A DNA stretch of 64,000 bases from the NCBI RefSeq assembly GCF_026626635.1, contig NZ_JAPNKA010000001.1, positions 4,774,001-4,838,000 of the forward strand. The letters are read 5' to 3'. The position numbers and the translations under genes were made by a program. Below the pieces are notes generated by a model, which saw only the letters and a program-made list of their open reading frames with translations, ran no database searches and was not told the origin of the DNA. Source of the stretch: Archangium lansingense. GTDB taxonomy: Bacteria > Myxococcota > Myxococcia > Myxococcales > Myxococcaceae. Positions 52,730 through 61,184 of this stretch are shown in pieces (positions within the stretch are counted from its first letter, which is position 1; every line of letters begins with the position of its first letter).

Positions 52730-53080
52730 GTGTCGGAACTCGGCAAACGTATCGGACAGCGTATTCGTGAACTTCGCACCCAGCGCCCGGAGCGCTGGAC
52801 GCAGGAGGAGCTCGCGGAGCGAGCGCAAATCAGCGTCTCCTTCCTCTCGATGATTGAGCGGGGGGAGCGGGTTGCGCATGTGGAAACCCTTGCCGCCCTG
52901 GCTAACGCCCTGGGCGTAAGCCTGGGCGAACTCTTCGCAGGAACGGAGGAGACACCGGCGCAGACAGAGGACCTGCTGCGGCCGTTGTCGGACTTCGCTC
53001 GTGCGCGGGGCCTGACCGCCCGGGACGTCGATCGCCTGCTGGGCGTGGCTCGGGCCATGTTCAGCGGCTCCGCGGCCTGA
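52730..53080 (+). CDS. XRE-family regulator
   Basis: The protein has 116 residues. The start is GTG. The Cro/CI-type helix-turn-helix is at about 20-65 (WTQEELAERAQISVSFLSMIERG). The last 45 residues form an acidic/charged tail that may bind a partner. A terminator-like hairpin follows the stop. Its target is unknown. Confidence 0.85.
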   Translation: MSELGKRIGQRIRELRTQRPERWTQEELAERAQISVSFLSMIERGERVAHVETLAALANALGVSLGELFAGTEETPAQTEDLLRPLSDFARARGLTARDVDRLLGVARAMFSGSAA

Positions 53081-53083
53081 CCC

Positions 53084-53106
53084 CGGCAGCCCCGAAAGGG
53101 CTGCCG
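53084..53106 (+). terminator. Terminator-like hairpin after the XRE gene
   Basis: CGGCAGCCC (53084-53092) pairs perfectly with GGGCTGCCG (53098-53106) across a five-base loop, with only TCCTT after it. Confidence 0.5.
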
Positions 53107-53116
53107 TCCTTGACGG

Positions 53117-53175
53117 GACGCATCTGAGACCGGGAAGATGGAAATCCTCTTCTAAGGAGTCATCTCAGATGCGTC
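53117..53175 (+). promoter_or_regulatory. 13-bp inverted repeat spanning the start of the next lipoprotein gene
   Basis: GACGCATCTGAGA (53117-53129) pairs perfectly with TCTCAGATGCGTC (53163-53175). The second arm contains the ATG (53169), and the ribosome site AAGGAG (about 53154-53159) lies in the loop. In RNA this would form a hairpin that hides the start codon. Confidence 0.5.
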
Positions 53176-54707
53176 TGGGTCTCGCCGTGTGTGTGGCGAT
53201 CGTGAGCGGGGTGCTCGCCGCATGCCAGCCCCCCGTCCCGGCCACACTGGAGTTTGTGGACCAGTCTCCTCTCCAGCCCCGGCTGGGGGAGATCACCACT
53301 TTGCGTTTTCGTGCCATCGATACGCGGGGTGAGCCACAGCCAGGGGTGCGTATCACCTTCGAGCTGCAGGCTCCCGTCCCCGGTATCGTGCTCAATCCCC
53401 CCGAGGCCACCACGGACGTGGGCACCGGCATCGCCTCCACCCAGGTGGTGGCCAACGGTGGCCGTGTGTCCTCGGTGGTGGTGACGGCCCGGGTGGGGGA
53501 CAAGATTGCGGTGGGTCCCGCGGTGACCTTCGCGGGCTCTGCCTCCACCTCGCGCCAGTTCACCTTCCAGTGCGGTGAGCTCTCGGGCGACGGCTCCGGC
53601 GGTGTGCACGCCATCGGCGCCTACGATTCCACGCGTCACCTCATCGCCGGCGTGAAGATGGACTGCATCGCCCACGTGGCGGATCGCAACGGTGATGGTA
53701 TCGCCGGGGCGCAGGTGTCCTTCCTCACGGAGGCCGGCACCATCGGTCCCAGCTCCACCAGCGTCACGGACGTGGTGGGCAACGCCAAGGTCCTCTACAA
53801 GACCTCGCTGCCGTTCCCCGAGGACGTGCCTCCGGGCGAGTTCACCTGGAACCCGCGCAAGGACGCCAACTACACGGGCGAGTACATCGCCCCGCTGTGG
53901 ATGCACCCCTTCATGTGGACGGATGACCCCATCGCCAAGTACGGCGACCGGCCCAACCAGTTGGAGCCTCGCCGGCCGGATCCCATCCGCCCTGGGAAGG
54001 AGAACAATCCTCGCGACAACCTGGTGAGCATCATTGCCATCACCACGGGCGAGGAGGCGTTCGACGACCTCAACAACAACGGCGTGCACGACGAGAGCCC
54101 TGCCGAGCCGTTCGAGGATCTCACCGAGCCCTTCGTCGACAGCAACGACAACGGCACGTGGGACTCCAAGGAGCGCTACGTCGACGCCAACGGCAACGGC
54201 AAGTGGGATGGGAAGAACGGCAAGTTCGACGCCACCACGCTCATCTGGGTCCAGGAGCGCATCCTCTGGACGGGCGTCCCGCATCCGGAGGACGTGCGTG
54301 TCCCCTCCGAGGTGCAGGGCCACAAGTCCATCATCCGCTCGCTCAACCCGCCCCCGGGCATGCAGCACCTGACCAAGTTCGACGCGCTGCTGGCGGAGTT
54401 CCTGGTCGCCGACCCCTGGTTCAACAGCCCGGCCCGCAACGACGACAACGACGGGTGTGAGTCGGCCTCGGTCGGTCCCGTGGAGGTGGCCAAGCTGACC
54501 AAGGGCAGGGCCTTCACCTATCCGGCCGCCCTCCTCATGCGCTACGCCATCCAGGACGTACGCGACCCGACCAGCCCCGACGTTCCCAATTATCCCGTGG
54601 CCATCGACTGGGAGGTGTCGGCCGGCTGCGTCTTCACCGCCTCGACGGCGGATGGGCACAAGTCCGTCGTGGATGCGCCCCGGGTTTACGGCGACATCTT
54701 CCCGTGA
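53169..54707 (+). CDS. Lipoprotein with an invasin-like Ig domain and calcium-type loops
   Basis: The protein has 512 residues. A signal peptide ends in LAAC. The first 130 residues or so (residues 20-120) look like a Big_1 (invasin) domain, and another Big-like piece follows (AQVSFLTEAGTI). The region around residues 300-350 carries acidic EF-hand-like loops (DLNNNGVHDES, DSNDNGTWDS, DANGNGKWDG) that may bind calcium. A surface-exposed role is inferred. The XRE gene ends 88 bases upstream. Confidence 0.75.
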   Translation: MRLGLAVCVAIVSGVLAACQPPVPATLEFVDQSPLQPRLGEITTLRFRAIDTRGEPQPGVRITFELQAPVPGIVLNPPEATTDVGTGIASTQVVANGGRVSSVVVTARVGDKIAVGPAVTFAGSASTSRQFTFQCGELSGDGSGGVHAIGAYDSTRHLIAGVKMDCIAHVADRNGDGIAGAQVSFLTEAGTIGPSSTSVTDVVGNAKVLYKTSLPFPEDVPPGEFTWNPRKDANYTGEYIAPLWMHPFMWTDDPIAKYGDRPNQLEPRRPDPIRPGKENNPRDNLVSIIAITTGEEAFDDLNNNGVHDESPAEPFEDLTEPFVDSNDNGTWDSKERYVDANGNGKWDGKNGKFDATTLIWVQERILWTGVPHPEDVRVPSEVQGHKSIIRSLNPPPGMQHLTKFDALLAEFLVADPWFNSPARNDDNDGCESASVGPVEVAKLTKGRAFTYPAALLMRYAIQDVRDPTSPDVPNYPVAIDWEVSAGCVFTASTADGHKSVVDAPRVYGDIFP

Positions 54708-54756
54708 GGAACGCCCGGCAAGGGCATTGACCCCGGGCTCCTGCATCCGTAGCGTC

Positions 54757-54792
54757 CTCCCCGGCTGATTGAAGAATCAAGCAGCCGGGGAG
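54757..54792. promoter_or_regulatory. Long hairpin covering the TetR ribosome site
   Basis: CTCCCCGGCTG (54757-54767) pairs perfectly with CAGCCGGGGAG (54782-54792), and TTGA/TCAA extends the stem around a four-base loop. The GGGGAG part of the right arm is the likely ribosome-binding site of the TetR gene (GTG, 54802). It could also act as a terminator for the upstream lipoprotein gene. Confidence 0.5.
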
Positions 54793-54801
54793 AGACACCG
54801 G

Positions 54802-55515
54802 GTGAGCCAGCGGCAGAGCAAGTCGGAGGCGGCAGGGAACCGGGAGAGCGAGCGCCGCCGTACCATCCTTCGCGCGGCGATCGACGTGTTCGCCCGCAAG
54901 GGCTACCACGGGTGCCGTGTCGCGGACGTGGCGCGCGAGGCGGGCGTGGCCTACGGGCTCGTCTACCACTACTTCAAGAACAAGGACGAGCTGCTGGAGA
55001 CCGTCGTCGAGACGGGGTGGAGTGGCTTCGTCTCGCGTATGCGCGCGGTGGCCGAGGACGAGAGCACCTCGCTCGAGGAGAAGGTGCGTGGCATCGCGGA
55101 CGTGGCCTTCGAGGCCTACCGGGTGGACCCTCGCGCGGTGAAGGTGCTCATCCTCGAGGTGGCTCGCAGCCCCGCGGGTACCCAGGTGGTGAGCCGCCAG
55201 CAGGCCTTCCTCGACACCATCCGCATGGCCGCGACCATGTTCGCGCGCTCCCAGACCACGGGCGAGCTGCGCGCGGATCTGGATCCGATGCTCTGCGCCT
55301 CGCTCCTCTTTGGCGCCATCGAGCTGGGGCTCACCGCCTTCGTGTCCGGGCTGATGGAGGACCGCAGCCCCGAGGCGCTGGACCGAGCCAAGCTGCAAAT
55401 CGCCGAATCCTTCCTTCGCGGCGTCCTCCCTGGCGCCGCGGCTCCCCCGGAGGCGTCATGGAAGCAGGAGAAGGTGTCGTCCGGTACCAAGCAGAAGGTG
55501 GGCAAGCGCTCCTGA
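54802..55515 (+). CDS. TetR-family regulator
   Basis: The protein has 237 residues. The N-terminal HTH is RTILRAAIDVFARKGYHGCRV with VAYGLVYHYFKNKDELL, the standard TetR pattern. The C-terminal ligand-binding region resembles FadR/AcrR-like regulators of fatty-acid use. The GTG at 54802 follows GGGGAG by about nine bases; a TTG at 54769 would add 11 residues. The enoyl-CoA hydratase gene overlaps its last 58 bases, so it is likely the local acyl-CoA regulator. Confidence 0.85.
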   Translation: MSQRQSKSEAAGNRESERRRTILRAAIDVFARKGYHGCRVADVAREAGVAYGLVYHYFKNKDELLETVVETGWSGFVSRMRAVAEDESTSLEEKVRGIADVAFEAYRVDPRAVKVLILEVARSPAGTQVVSRQQAFLDTIRMAATMFARSQTTGELRADLDPMLCASLLFGAIELGLTAFVSGLMEDRSPEALDRAKLQIAESFLRGVLPGAAAPPEASWKQEKVSSGTKQKVGKRS

Positions 55516-56246
55516 CCATCGATCGGCCGAAGGCGCGCAATGCGCTCTCGCCCGAGGTGTTGCAGGGGTTGCAGGCCGCGTTGGAACGCGCCGAGGCGGA
55601 CGCCTCCGTGCGCGTGGTGGTGCTCACCGGCGCGGGTGAGAAGGTGTTCTGCGCCGGGGGAGACCTCGGGCAGATGGGCGGGGACGGTGGTTTCCTCGCC
55701 ACGCACGAGGGGCGCCGCGCCTATGGCCGGTTGCTGCTGCGGCTGCAGGACCTGCGCAAGCCCACCGTGGTGCGCGTCAACGGACATGCGCTCGCGGGTG
55801 GGTTGGGGCTGGTGCTCGCGTGTGACCTGGCAGTGGCCGTCGAGCACGCCGAGCTGGGCACGCCGGAGATCGACGTGGGGCTCTTCCCCATGATGATGAT
55901 GGCGCTGCTGCAGCGGCACGTGGGCCGCAAGCGGGCGCTGGAGATGGTGCTGACGGGGGAGCGGATGCCGGCGCGCGAGGCGCTCGCGCTGGGGCTGCTC
56001 AACCGGGTGGTGTCCGCGGCGGAGCTGGACACGGCGGTGGCGGGGCTCGCCGGGAAGCTGGCGGGCAAGAGCCAGGCGGTGCTGGCGCTCGGGCGCCGGG
56101 CCTTCTTCACCGCCGAGGACATGCCCCTGCCAGCCGCGATGGAATACCTCTCCTCGCAGCTGTCCCTCAACGTGCTCGCCGAGGACGCCGCCGAGGGCGT
56201 CACCGCCTTCATCGAGAAGCGTCCCCCGAAGTGGAACGACCGCTGA
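55458..56246 (+). CDS. Enoyl-CoA hydratase/isomerase
   Basis: The protein has 262 residues. The crotonase signatures are RPKARNALSPEV, FCAGGDLGQM (oxyanion hole) and GHALAGGLGLVLACD, with the second oxyanion Gly; the acidic residues are in HAELGTPEIDVGLFP. It hydrates or isomerises acyl-CoA. GGAGG precedes the ATG by six bases, and the start lies within the TetR gene. It is 52 bases before the BKACE gene and should be in its operon. Confidence 0.88.
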   Translation: MEAGEGVVRYQAEGGQALLTIDRPKARNALSPEVLQGLQAALERAEADASVRVVVLTGAGEKVFCAGGDLGQMGGDGGFLATHEGRRAYGRLLLRLQDLRKPTVVRVNGHALAGGLGLVLACDLAVAVEHAELGTPEIDVGLFPMMMMALLQRHVGRKRALEMVLTGERMPAREALALGLLNRVVSAAELDTAVAGLAGKLAGKSQAVLALGRRAFFTAEDMPLPAAMEYLSSQLSLNVLAEDAAEGVTAFIEKRPPKWNDR

Positions 56247-56298
56247 TTTCCTGAACCCTTTCCCCAATCCCCTTTCCACAACCCTTGAGAGGAGCCCC

Positions 56299-57195
56299 AT
56301 GCCGCTGTCCAAGGACAAGGTCATCGTCACCTGTGCATTGACGGGCGTGCTGGCCAAGCGAGACCAGTGCCCGTACCTGCCGTACTCGCCGGTGGAGATT
56401 GGCGAGGAGGCTCGCCGGGCCTACGAGGCCGGTGCCGCGGTGGTGCACATCCACGGCCGCGAGCCCGACACGGGCGATCAGTCGTGGAGCGCGGACATCT
56501 ACGGGCAGATCAAGGAAGAGGTGAGCAAGCGCAGCCCCATCATCGTCAACTTCTCCACCGGCGGCTTCAACATGGGCGTCGACTCGGAGGAGGCGAAGAA
56601 GGAGCGCCTGGCCTACGTGTGGAAGACGAAGCCGGAGATGGCCGCGCTCAACATGGGCTCGATGAACTACGCGAAGTATTCGGAGAAGCGGAAGGGCTTC
56701 GTCTTCGACTTCGTGTTCCCCAACCCCTTCTCGGACATCCTGCTGGCCACCGACGCCATGCGCGAGGGTGGGGTGAAGCCCGAGCTGGAGTGCTTCGACC
56801 TGGGCCACATCCACAACGCGGAGCCGCTGCTGACCATGGGGGCGCTCAAGGGCCCGCAGCAGTACAGCTTCATCCTCGGCGTGCTGGGGGGCGTGGCGCC
56901 CACCGCGGAGAACCTGCTGGCCATGTCGCGGCAGGTGCGTTCCGAGGACACCTGGGAGGTGATTGGCATCTCCAAGGTGCAGTGGAAGCTGGTGGCCGCG
57001 GCGCTCGTGCTGGGCGGCAACATCCGCGTGGGGCTCGAGGACAACTTCTACCTGGACCCGGCCGGCAAGGAGATGGCCAAGGGCAACGGGCCGCTGGTGG
57101 AGAAGGCGGTGCGGCTCGCGCGGGACATCGGCCGCGAGCCGATGACCCCGGACGAGGCCCGGGTCGCGCTCGGCATTGGCAAGGCGTGGGGCTGA
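56299..57195 (+). CDS. Beta-keto acid cleavage enzyme (BKACE family)
   Basis: The protein has 298 residues and a TIM barrel. The Zn motif HIHGRE and a second His in LGHIHNAEP are present, with the Glu in GLEDNFYLD. The BKACE family (formerly DUF849) cleaves a beta-keto acid with acetyl-CoA to give acetoacetate and a new acyl-CoA, as for 3-keto-5-aminohexanoate in lysine breakdown. The substrate is not resolvable. It is the third gene of the TetR-crotonase operon. Confidence 0.88.
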   Translation: MPLSKDKVIVTCALTGVLAKRDQCPYLPYSPVEIGEEARRAYEAGAAVVHIHGREPDTGDQSWSADIYGQIKEEVSKRSPIIVNFSTGGFNMGVDSEEAKKERLAYVWKTKPEMAALNMGSMNYAKYSEKRKGFVFDFVFPNPFSDILLATDAMREGGVKPELECFDLGHIHNAEPLLTMGALKGPQQYSFILGVLGGVAPTAENLLAMSRQVRSEDTWEVIGISKVQWKLVAAALVLGGNIRVGLEDNFYLDPAGKEMAKGNGPLVEKAVRLARDIGREPMTPDEARVALGIGKAWG

Positions 57196-57225
57196 GCCCT
57201 CGCGCTGAGCCTTACTCGTTGGGCT

Positions 57226-58131
57226 TTATTCTTTATCGCGCTGGGTGATGGCGGGGGCGCCAGAGAAGTCGAGCTTCAGCAGCGTCTCGCCGTCCACCCA
57301 CATGTCATCCACCTTCACGCCCCAGTGGAGGTGGGGGCCGGTGACGCGGCCGGTGGCGCCTATCTTCCCGAGGATCTGGCCGCGCTCGATGCGCTCGCCA
57401 TCCTTCACGTCCATGGCCGACAGGTGGAAGTACGCCGTGTAGAGGCCCGCCCCGTGGTGCACCAGCACCGTGTTGCCCGAGGCGTAGGCATCGCGCGACA
57501 TCACCACCGTCCCCGCGTTGGCCGCGAACACCGGGGTGCCCGTGGCGCCGCGGATGTCGGTGCCGTAGTGCTGGCTCTGCTTCTTGCCGTTGTAGGTGCG
57601 CAGGTCCCCGTAGGGCGCGGTGATGCTGTCCTCGCGCGGCCAGGTGAAGTTCTCCTTGAAGGCGGGCGCGATGAAGGACTGGGCGAACGCGGCGGCGAAG
57701 GCGGCCTTGTCCGCCTCCATGCGCGCCTGCACCTCTGGGGCGGGCTTCTTCACGGTGAACTTGTTGGCCACCTTCAGCGTGCGCGAAGGCCAGCCCGCGG
57801 CCACCACGTCCAGTGTGCCCGTGAGCTCCATGGGCGTGGCGCTGCCCGGGGCCGGCACCACCACCTTCACCGGCACCTGCCCTGGCGTCAGCTCCACCGG
57901 GAGGCCGGTCAGGGCCTGGAAGCCCTCGCGCGTCGGGTAGAAGCGCAGGGGACGCTCTCCGAGGGTGCCAGTGGGGACCTCGGTGAGGCCGCGCACGGTG
58001 ACGAGCACCGGATCGCCCGGCCGCGCCATGGTGGGCTGGAGGGAGAGAAGGGGTCGCTCCTCGGCGGCGAGAGCGGACAGGCCAAGGGCCAGCAGGAGGA
58101 ACGGAAGCCGTCGGAGGGAGGAGATATGCAC
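57226..58131 (-). CDS. Exported M23 metalloendopeptidase
   Basis: The protein has 301 residues. The signal peptide is about 22 residues (LPFLLLALGLSALA). An N-terminal beta-domain occupies residues 25-130, and the M23/LytM peptidase domain lies at about 165-290. The zinc site is HYGTDIRG (H-x3-D) and GPHLHWGVK (H-x-H). It cleaves peptidoglycan cross-bridges. The convergent BKACE gene ends 30 bases away. Confidence 0.9.
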   Translation of the reverse strand: MHISSLRRLPFLLLALGLSALAAEERPLLSLQPTMARPGDPVLVTVRGLTEVPTGTLGERPLRFYPTREGFQALTGLPVELTPGQVPVKVVVPAPGSATPMELTGTLDVVAAGWPSRTLKVANKFTVKKPAPEVQARMEADKAAFAAAFAQSFIAPAFKENFTWPREDSITAPYGDLRTYNGKKQSQHYGTDIRGATGTPVFAANAGTVVMSRDAYASGNTVLVHHGAGLYTAYFHLSAMDVKDGERIERGQILGKIGATGRVTGPHLHWGVKVDDMWVDGETLLKLDFSGAPAITQRDKE

Positions 58132-58369
58132 GGCCGCGAGATATGCGTGCGGGAAGGGGAGGCGTCAACGAATGCCGACATCGGCAACCCCCCGAGTGTC
58201 AGCCGCGTGGCTGTCAGCGCCACCTGCTGGAAGGAGGAAGGGCGCATGCTCCGTCCTTCGAGGAGCAGGCGGACGGGCGGGCCCCCGTTGAGCCTCAGCG
58301 TTCCTTCTGCTTGCAGAGCTCCCTAGCTTCCGCGTCATCTGTTTCTGTTTCTGAGGGGGAGATAATCGG

Positions 58370-58834
58370 ATGCCGCGCACCTATCGCTTCGACCACTTCA
58401 CCGCACCCAAGACCTCGACTCCGAGTCGGGGCCTGCGCCGCCGGGACAAGCAGATCCTGTCCGAGCGACGTGCGATGGAGCGTCGCTCCGACAAGGAGCT
58501 CCACTACGGTCGGAGCCACGCGGAGACGGAGGAGCTGTTCCACGTCCGTGCCATGAACGCGCAGCTCGAGGCGCTGGCGGGGCTGTCGGCCAACGCGCCG
58601 ATGAAGCCCACCGCGACCAACCGGGGCCAGCCCATCGGCGCGCTACCGGTCCCCGAGGAGCCGTCGCTGCTGACGCGCGGGGCGCTGCGGGACGTGTACG
58701 AGGAGGCGCTGCGCCAGTTCCGCGCGCTCCAGTCGGGCATTCAGGATGTCACCAAGGCCACGGGCCGGCTGCTGTCGCTGCCCATGGAGGCGGCCCGGCT
58801 GGCCGCGCAGCGCATGCGTCTCGTGCAGAGCTAG
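58370..58834 (+). CDS. Small conserved-looking protein of unknown function
   Basis: The protein has 154 residues. The first 60 are Arg/Lys/Glu-rich and helical (RRRDKQILSERRAMERRSDK). The last 60 form an amphipathic helix pair (LRDVYEEALRQFRAL). No domain is recognised. It lies 17 bases before the EEP gene. Confidence 0.6.
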   Translation: MPRTYRFDHFTAPKTSTPSRGLRRRDKQILSERRAMERRSDKELHYGRSHAETEELFHVRAMNAQLEALAGLSANAPMKPTATNRGQPIGALPVPEEPSLLTRGALRDVYEEALRQFRALQSGIQDVTKATGRLLSLPMEAARLAAQRMRLVQS

Positions 58835-58851
58835 CCCGAGGTGGTTCACAC

Positions 58852-59619
58852 GTGGAGCTGACGCTCGTCTCCTACAACATCCACAGCGGTATCGGGACAG
58901 ATGGTCTCTTCGACCTGCACCGCGTGGGGGACGTGCTTCGGGAGATCAACGCGGATGTCATCGCCCTCCAGGAGGTGGGGGACTACCGGGGCGTGACGTC
59001 TCGCGAGGACCAGCCCGAGCACCTGGCGGACCTGCTCGGGCTGCACATGGCCTTCGGGCCCAACGTGGTGCGCAACGGCCGCCGCTATGGCAACGCCATC
59101 CTGTCGCGGCTGCCCATCCTCAAGTCGAAGAACTACGATCTGAGCGTGGCTCGCCGCGAGCCCCGGGGCGCTCTGCGCTGTGACCTGGACCTGGGCCAGG
59201 GCCGGCAGCTCCACGTCTTCTGCCTGCACCTGGGCCTGAGCATGAGCGAGCGCCGGCGCCAGGAGGCGCTGCTGCTGTCCGCCGACATCCTCCGCGACGC
59301 CGTTCGTAATGATCCGGTGGTCGTGTGTGGAGACTTCAACTATTGGGGCCCCGGTGCGGTGCCCGGGCTGGTGCGCCAGGCCATCCACGACGTGGCCCTG
59401 GAGCTGGGCAGCCGGGTGCGTACCTACCACTCCCGCCTCCCGATGCTGCGGTTGGATCGCATCTACGTGGACTCGGGCGTCAAGCCGCTGACCTTGCAGG
59501 CCCACCGTACGCCGCTCTCGGCGGTGGCCTCGGACCACCTCCCGCTGGTGATGCGCTTCGAGGCGCCCCTGGAGGAGGTCCGTCCCCCCCTCTCGGCACC
59601 GGTGGAGCTCATCGGGTAG
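58852..59619 (+). CDS. Endonuclease/exonuclease/phosphatase family protein
   Basis: The protein has 255 residues. EEP-fold signatures: SYNIHSGIG, ALQEVGD (metal-binding Glu), GDFNYWGPG and ASDHLPLVM. The fold hydrolyses phosphate esters in nucleic acids, lipids or inositides. The GTG start was chosen because MELTLVSYNIH begins the fold. The substrate is unknown. Confidence 0.85.
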   Translation: MELTLVSYNIHSGIGTDGLFDLHRVGDVLREINADVIALQEVGDYRGVTSREDQPEHLADLLGLHMAFGPNVVRNGRRYGNAILSRLPILKSKNYDLSVARREPRGALRCDLDLGQGRQLHVFCLHLGLSMSERRRQEALLLSADILRDAVRNDPVVVCGDFNYWGPGAVPGLVRQAIHDVALELGSRVRTYHSRLPMLRLDRIYVDSGVKPLTLQAHRTPLSAVASDHLPLVMRFEAPLEEVRPPLSAPVELIG

Positions 59620-59727
59620 CCTGGGGGCACCGGCACGTCGGATGGCCGACGCTGACGAACGCCGGACAGATCGCTTCGTGACAGGGTTGTCGCGGAGAAC
59701 GGGAGGATCCTACGTTGGGACCTCCGA

Positions 59728-60195
59728 ATGAGAGCGACGGCTGGGGAGCAGATGGGCTTGGGCACCGAACAGACGGAGCGCGGACTGACCGTGCTCGTCG
59801 GCCGCTTGACGGATGGTTTCAGCAAACTGGTGACGCAGCACCTCACGCTGGCGCGCGTGGAGTTGATGGAGGACGCGCGTGTCATGGGCTCGGACGTGGC
59901 GCGCATCGCCGCCTTCGTGCCCTTCGTGCTGGTGGGCTACGCCTTCCTCTGTGCGGCGTTGTCCGCCTTCCTGGCGCGGTGGATCGGCTGGGACGGTTCA
60001 CTCGCATTGGTGGGCGCCGTCAACCTCGTGGTCGGAGGCCTGGGCATCGCGCGGGCCGCCAACCGGCTCAAGTCCTTCCAGGTCATGGACGAGACCACTC
60101 GGGAGCTCAACCGCAGTGTGTCGGTGCTCGCCCAGGCCCCGGTTCCGGCTGTCCAGCCCGCGACGCTTCCCCGGGAGGCCGGCCATGGCCGCTGA
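59728..60195 (+). CDS. Holin-X-like membrane protein, first gene of a small membrane-protein cassette
   Basis: The protein has 155 residues. Two hydrophobic segments are present (FVPFVLVGYAFLCAALSAFL and LALVGAVNLVVGGLGI). The start of the fold, RGLTVLVGRLTDGFSKLV, fits the Actinobacterial-holin-X family (phage_holin_3_6). The first ATG is used; ATG at 59752 also gives the fold. It overlaps the next gene by 11 bases. Despite the name, these proteins are thought to work in envelope stress rather than lysis. Confidence 0.75.
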   Translation: MRATAGEQMGLGTEQTERGLTVLVGRLTDGFSKLVTQHLTLARVELMEDARVMGSDVARIAAFVPFVLVGYAFLCAALSAFLARWIGWDGSLALVGAVNLVVGGLGIARAANRLKSFQVMDETTRELNRSVSVLAQAPVPAVQPATLPREAGHGR

Positions 60196-60406
60196 CGGCA
60201 AGGCGCGTGTCACCCCCCAGACGTCCGCGCAGCTTCGCGCGGAGATTGAGCGCACCCGCGCCGAGCTGGCCGTCTCCGTTGGTGAGCTGCGCCATGAGGT
60301 GGCGCGGCGCACGGACTGGCGGCAGTGGGTGCGCGAGCGGCCCTACACATGCGTGGGGGCGGCTTTTTTCATCGGCTTCCTCATCGGCAATAGCCAAAGG
60401 CGCTGA
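60185..60406 (+). CDS. DUF3618-like small membrane protein
   Basis: The protein has 73 residues. ELRAEIERTRAELAVSVGEL-like coiled-coil start, then WRQWVRERPY and one membrane segment (CVGAAFFIGFLIGN). The domain is DUF3618-like. The ATG lies within the preceding gene, so the two are coupled. Confidence 0.75.
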   Translation: MAADGKARVTPQTSAQLRAEIERTRAELAVSVGELRHEVARRTDWRQWVRERPYTCVGAAFFIGFLIGNSQRR

Positions 60407-60456
60407 GACGCCCCATCTTCGCTTTCACCCTTCAACCCCGAGAGGAGACGGTTCCC

Positions 60457-60657
60457 ATGGACGTCAATCCCCAGCATCTGCAGGACAAGGCCCGCCAGCT
60501 CCAGGAGAACATGCTGCCGCAGATCGAGGAGGCGCGGCGCAACCTGGAGGACATGAACACCCGCGTGGTGAGCTTCATCCGCGCCAACCCGGGCACCTGC
60601 CTGTTGGGCGCCGTGGCCGTGGGCTTCATCATCGGGCGGATCGCCTCGCGCCGCTGA
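60457..60657 (+). CDS. YqjD/ElaB-like small membrane protein
   Basis: The protein has 66 residues. A soluble coiled-coil stretch (LQDKARQLQENMLPQIEE) precedes a C-terminal membrane segment (LLGAVAVGFIIGRIASRR). It resembles YqjD/DUF883 ribosome-anchoring proteins. GAGGAG precedes the start by nine bases. Confidence 0.75.
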   Translation: MDVNPQHLQDKARQLQENMLPQIEEARRNLEDMNTRVVSFIRANPGTCLLGAVAVGFIIGRIASRR

Positions 60658-60694
60658 GCGCGTCACCGTTTTCTCCAAGCATCGGAGTTCCTAC

Positions 60695-61138
60695 ATGACG
60701 ACCTTCCAGAGCAACCCGGGCGGTGGCGGCCCGTCTTCCAGCGGCGGCCAGTCGCAGGGCAATCAGGGTCAGGACGGCTTCGGCCAGCGGGTGGACCAGA
60801 TCGGCTCGGACGCGCAGCAGCTGTGGGACGACGCACGCGGCGCGGTGACGGATCTGCAGGACACGTTGGACCTCAAGGGCCGCGTGCAGCGCAACCCGTA
60901 CCTGATGATGGCCGCGGCCGTCGGCGTGGGTTACGTGCTTGGCGGTGGCCTCTTCACCCGCACCACGGGCCGGTTGCTGCGGCTGGGCATGCGACTGGCG
61001 GCGCTGCCCATGGTCAAGGATGAGCTCATCGGCATGGCCGAGATGGCGCTGAAGGGCGTCGAGGTGGGTGCCGGCCGTATGGGTGGCATGTCCGGGACTG
61101 GCAACGCCGGTGGACCGGATCGCCCCCAGGGCTCGTAG
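60695..61138 (+). CDS. Membrane protein of the envelope cassette
   Basis: The protein has 147 residues. A Gly/Ser/Gln-rich N-terminus (about 30 residues) is followed by a helix (RVDQIGSDAQQLWDDARG) and a hydrophobic segment (YLMMAAAVGVGYVLGGGLF). I do not recognise the family. Its context and layout (coiled coil then GxGYxLGG membrane helix) match the DUF883-like neighbours. Confidence 0.6.
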   Translation: MTTFQSNPGGGGPSSSGGQSQGNQGQDGFGQRVDQIGSDAQQLWDDARGAVTDLQDTLDLKGRVQRNPYLMMAAAVGVGYVLGGGLFTRTTGRLLRLGMRLAALPMVKDELIGMAEMALKGVEVGAGRMGGMSGTGNAGGPDRPQGS

Positions 61139-61184
61139 GTGTGATTCACTTCCTCTCCCACCCGTCGCATATGGAGCGCCAGCG

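Noticed and set aside
54912..55457. Upstream extension of the enoyl-CoA hydratase frame
   Set aside because: It overlaps most of the TetR gene; the crotonase fold begins at the ATG at 55458, which has a good ribosome site.
59728..60195. Phage lysis module from the holin-like name
   Set aside because: No endolysin, spanin or phage structural genes adjoin; the neighbours are stress-type small membrane proteins.
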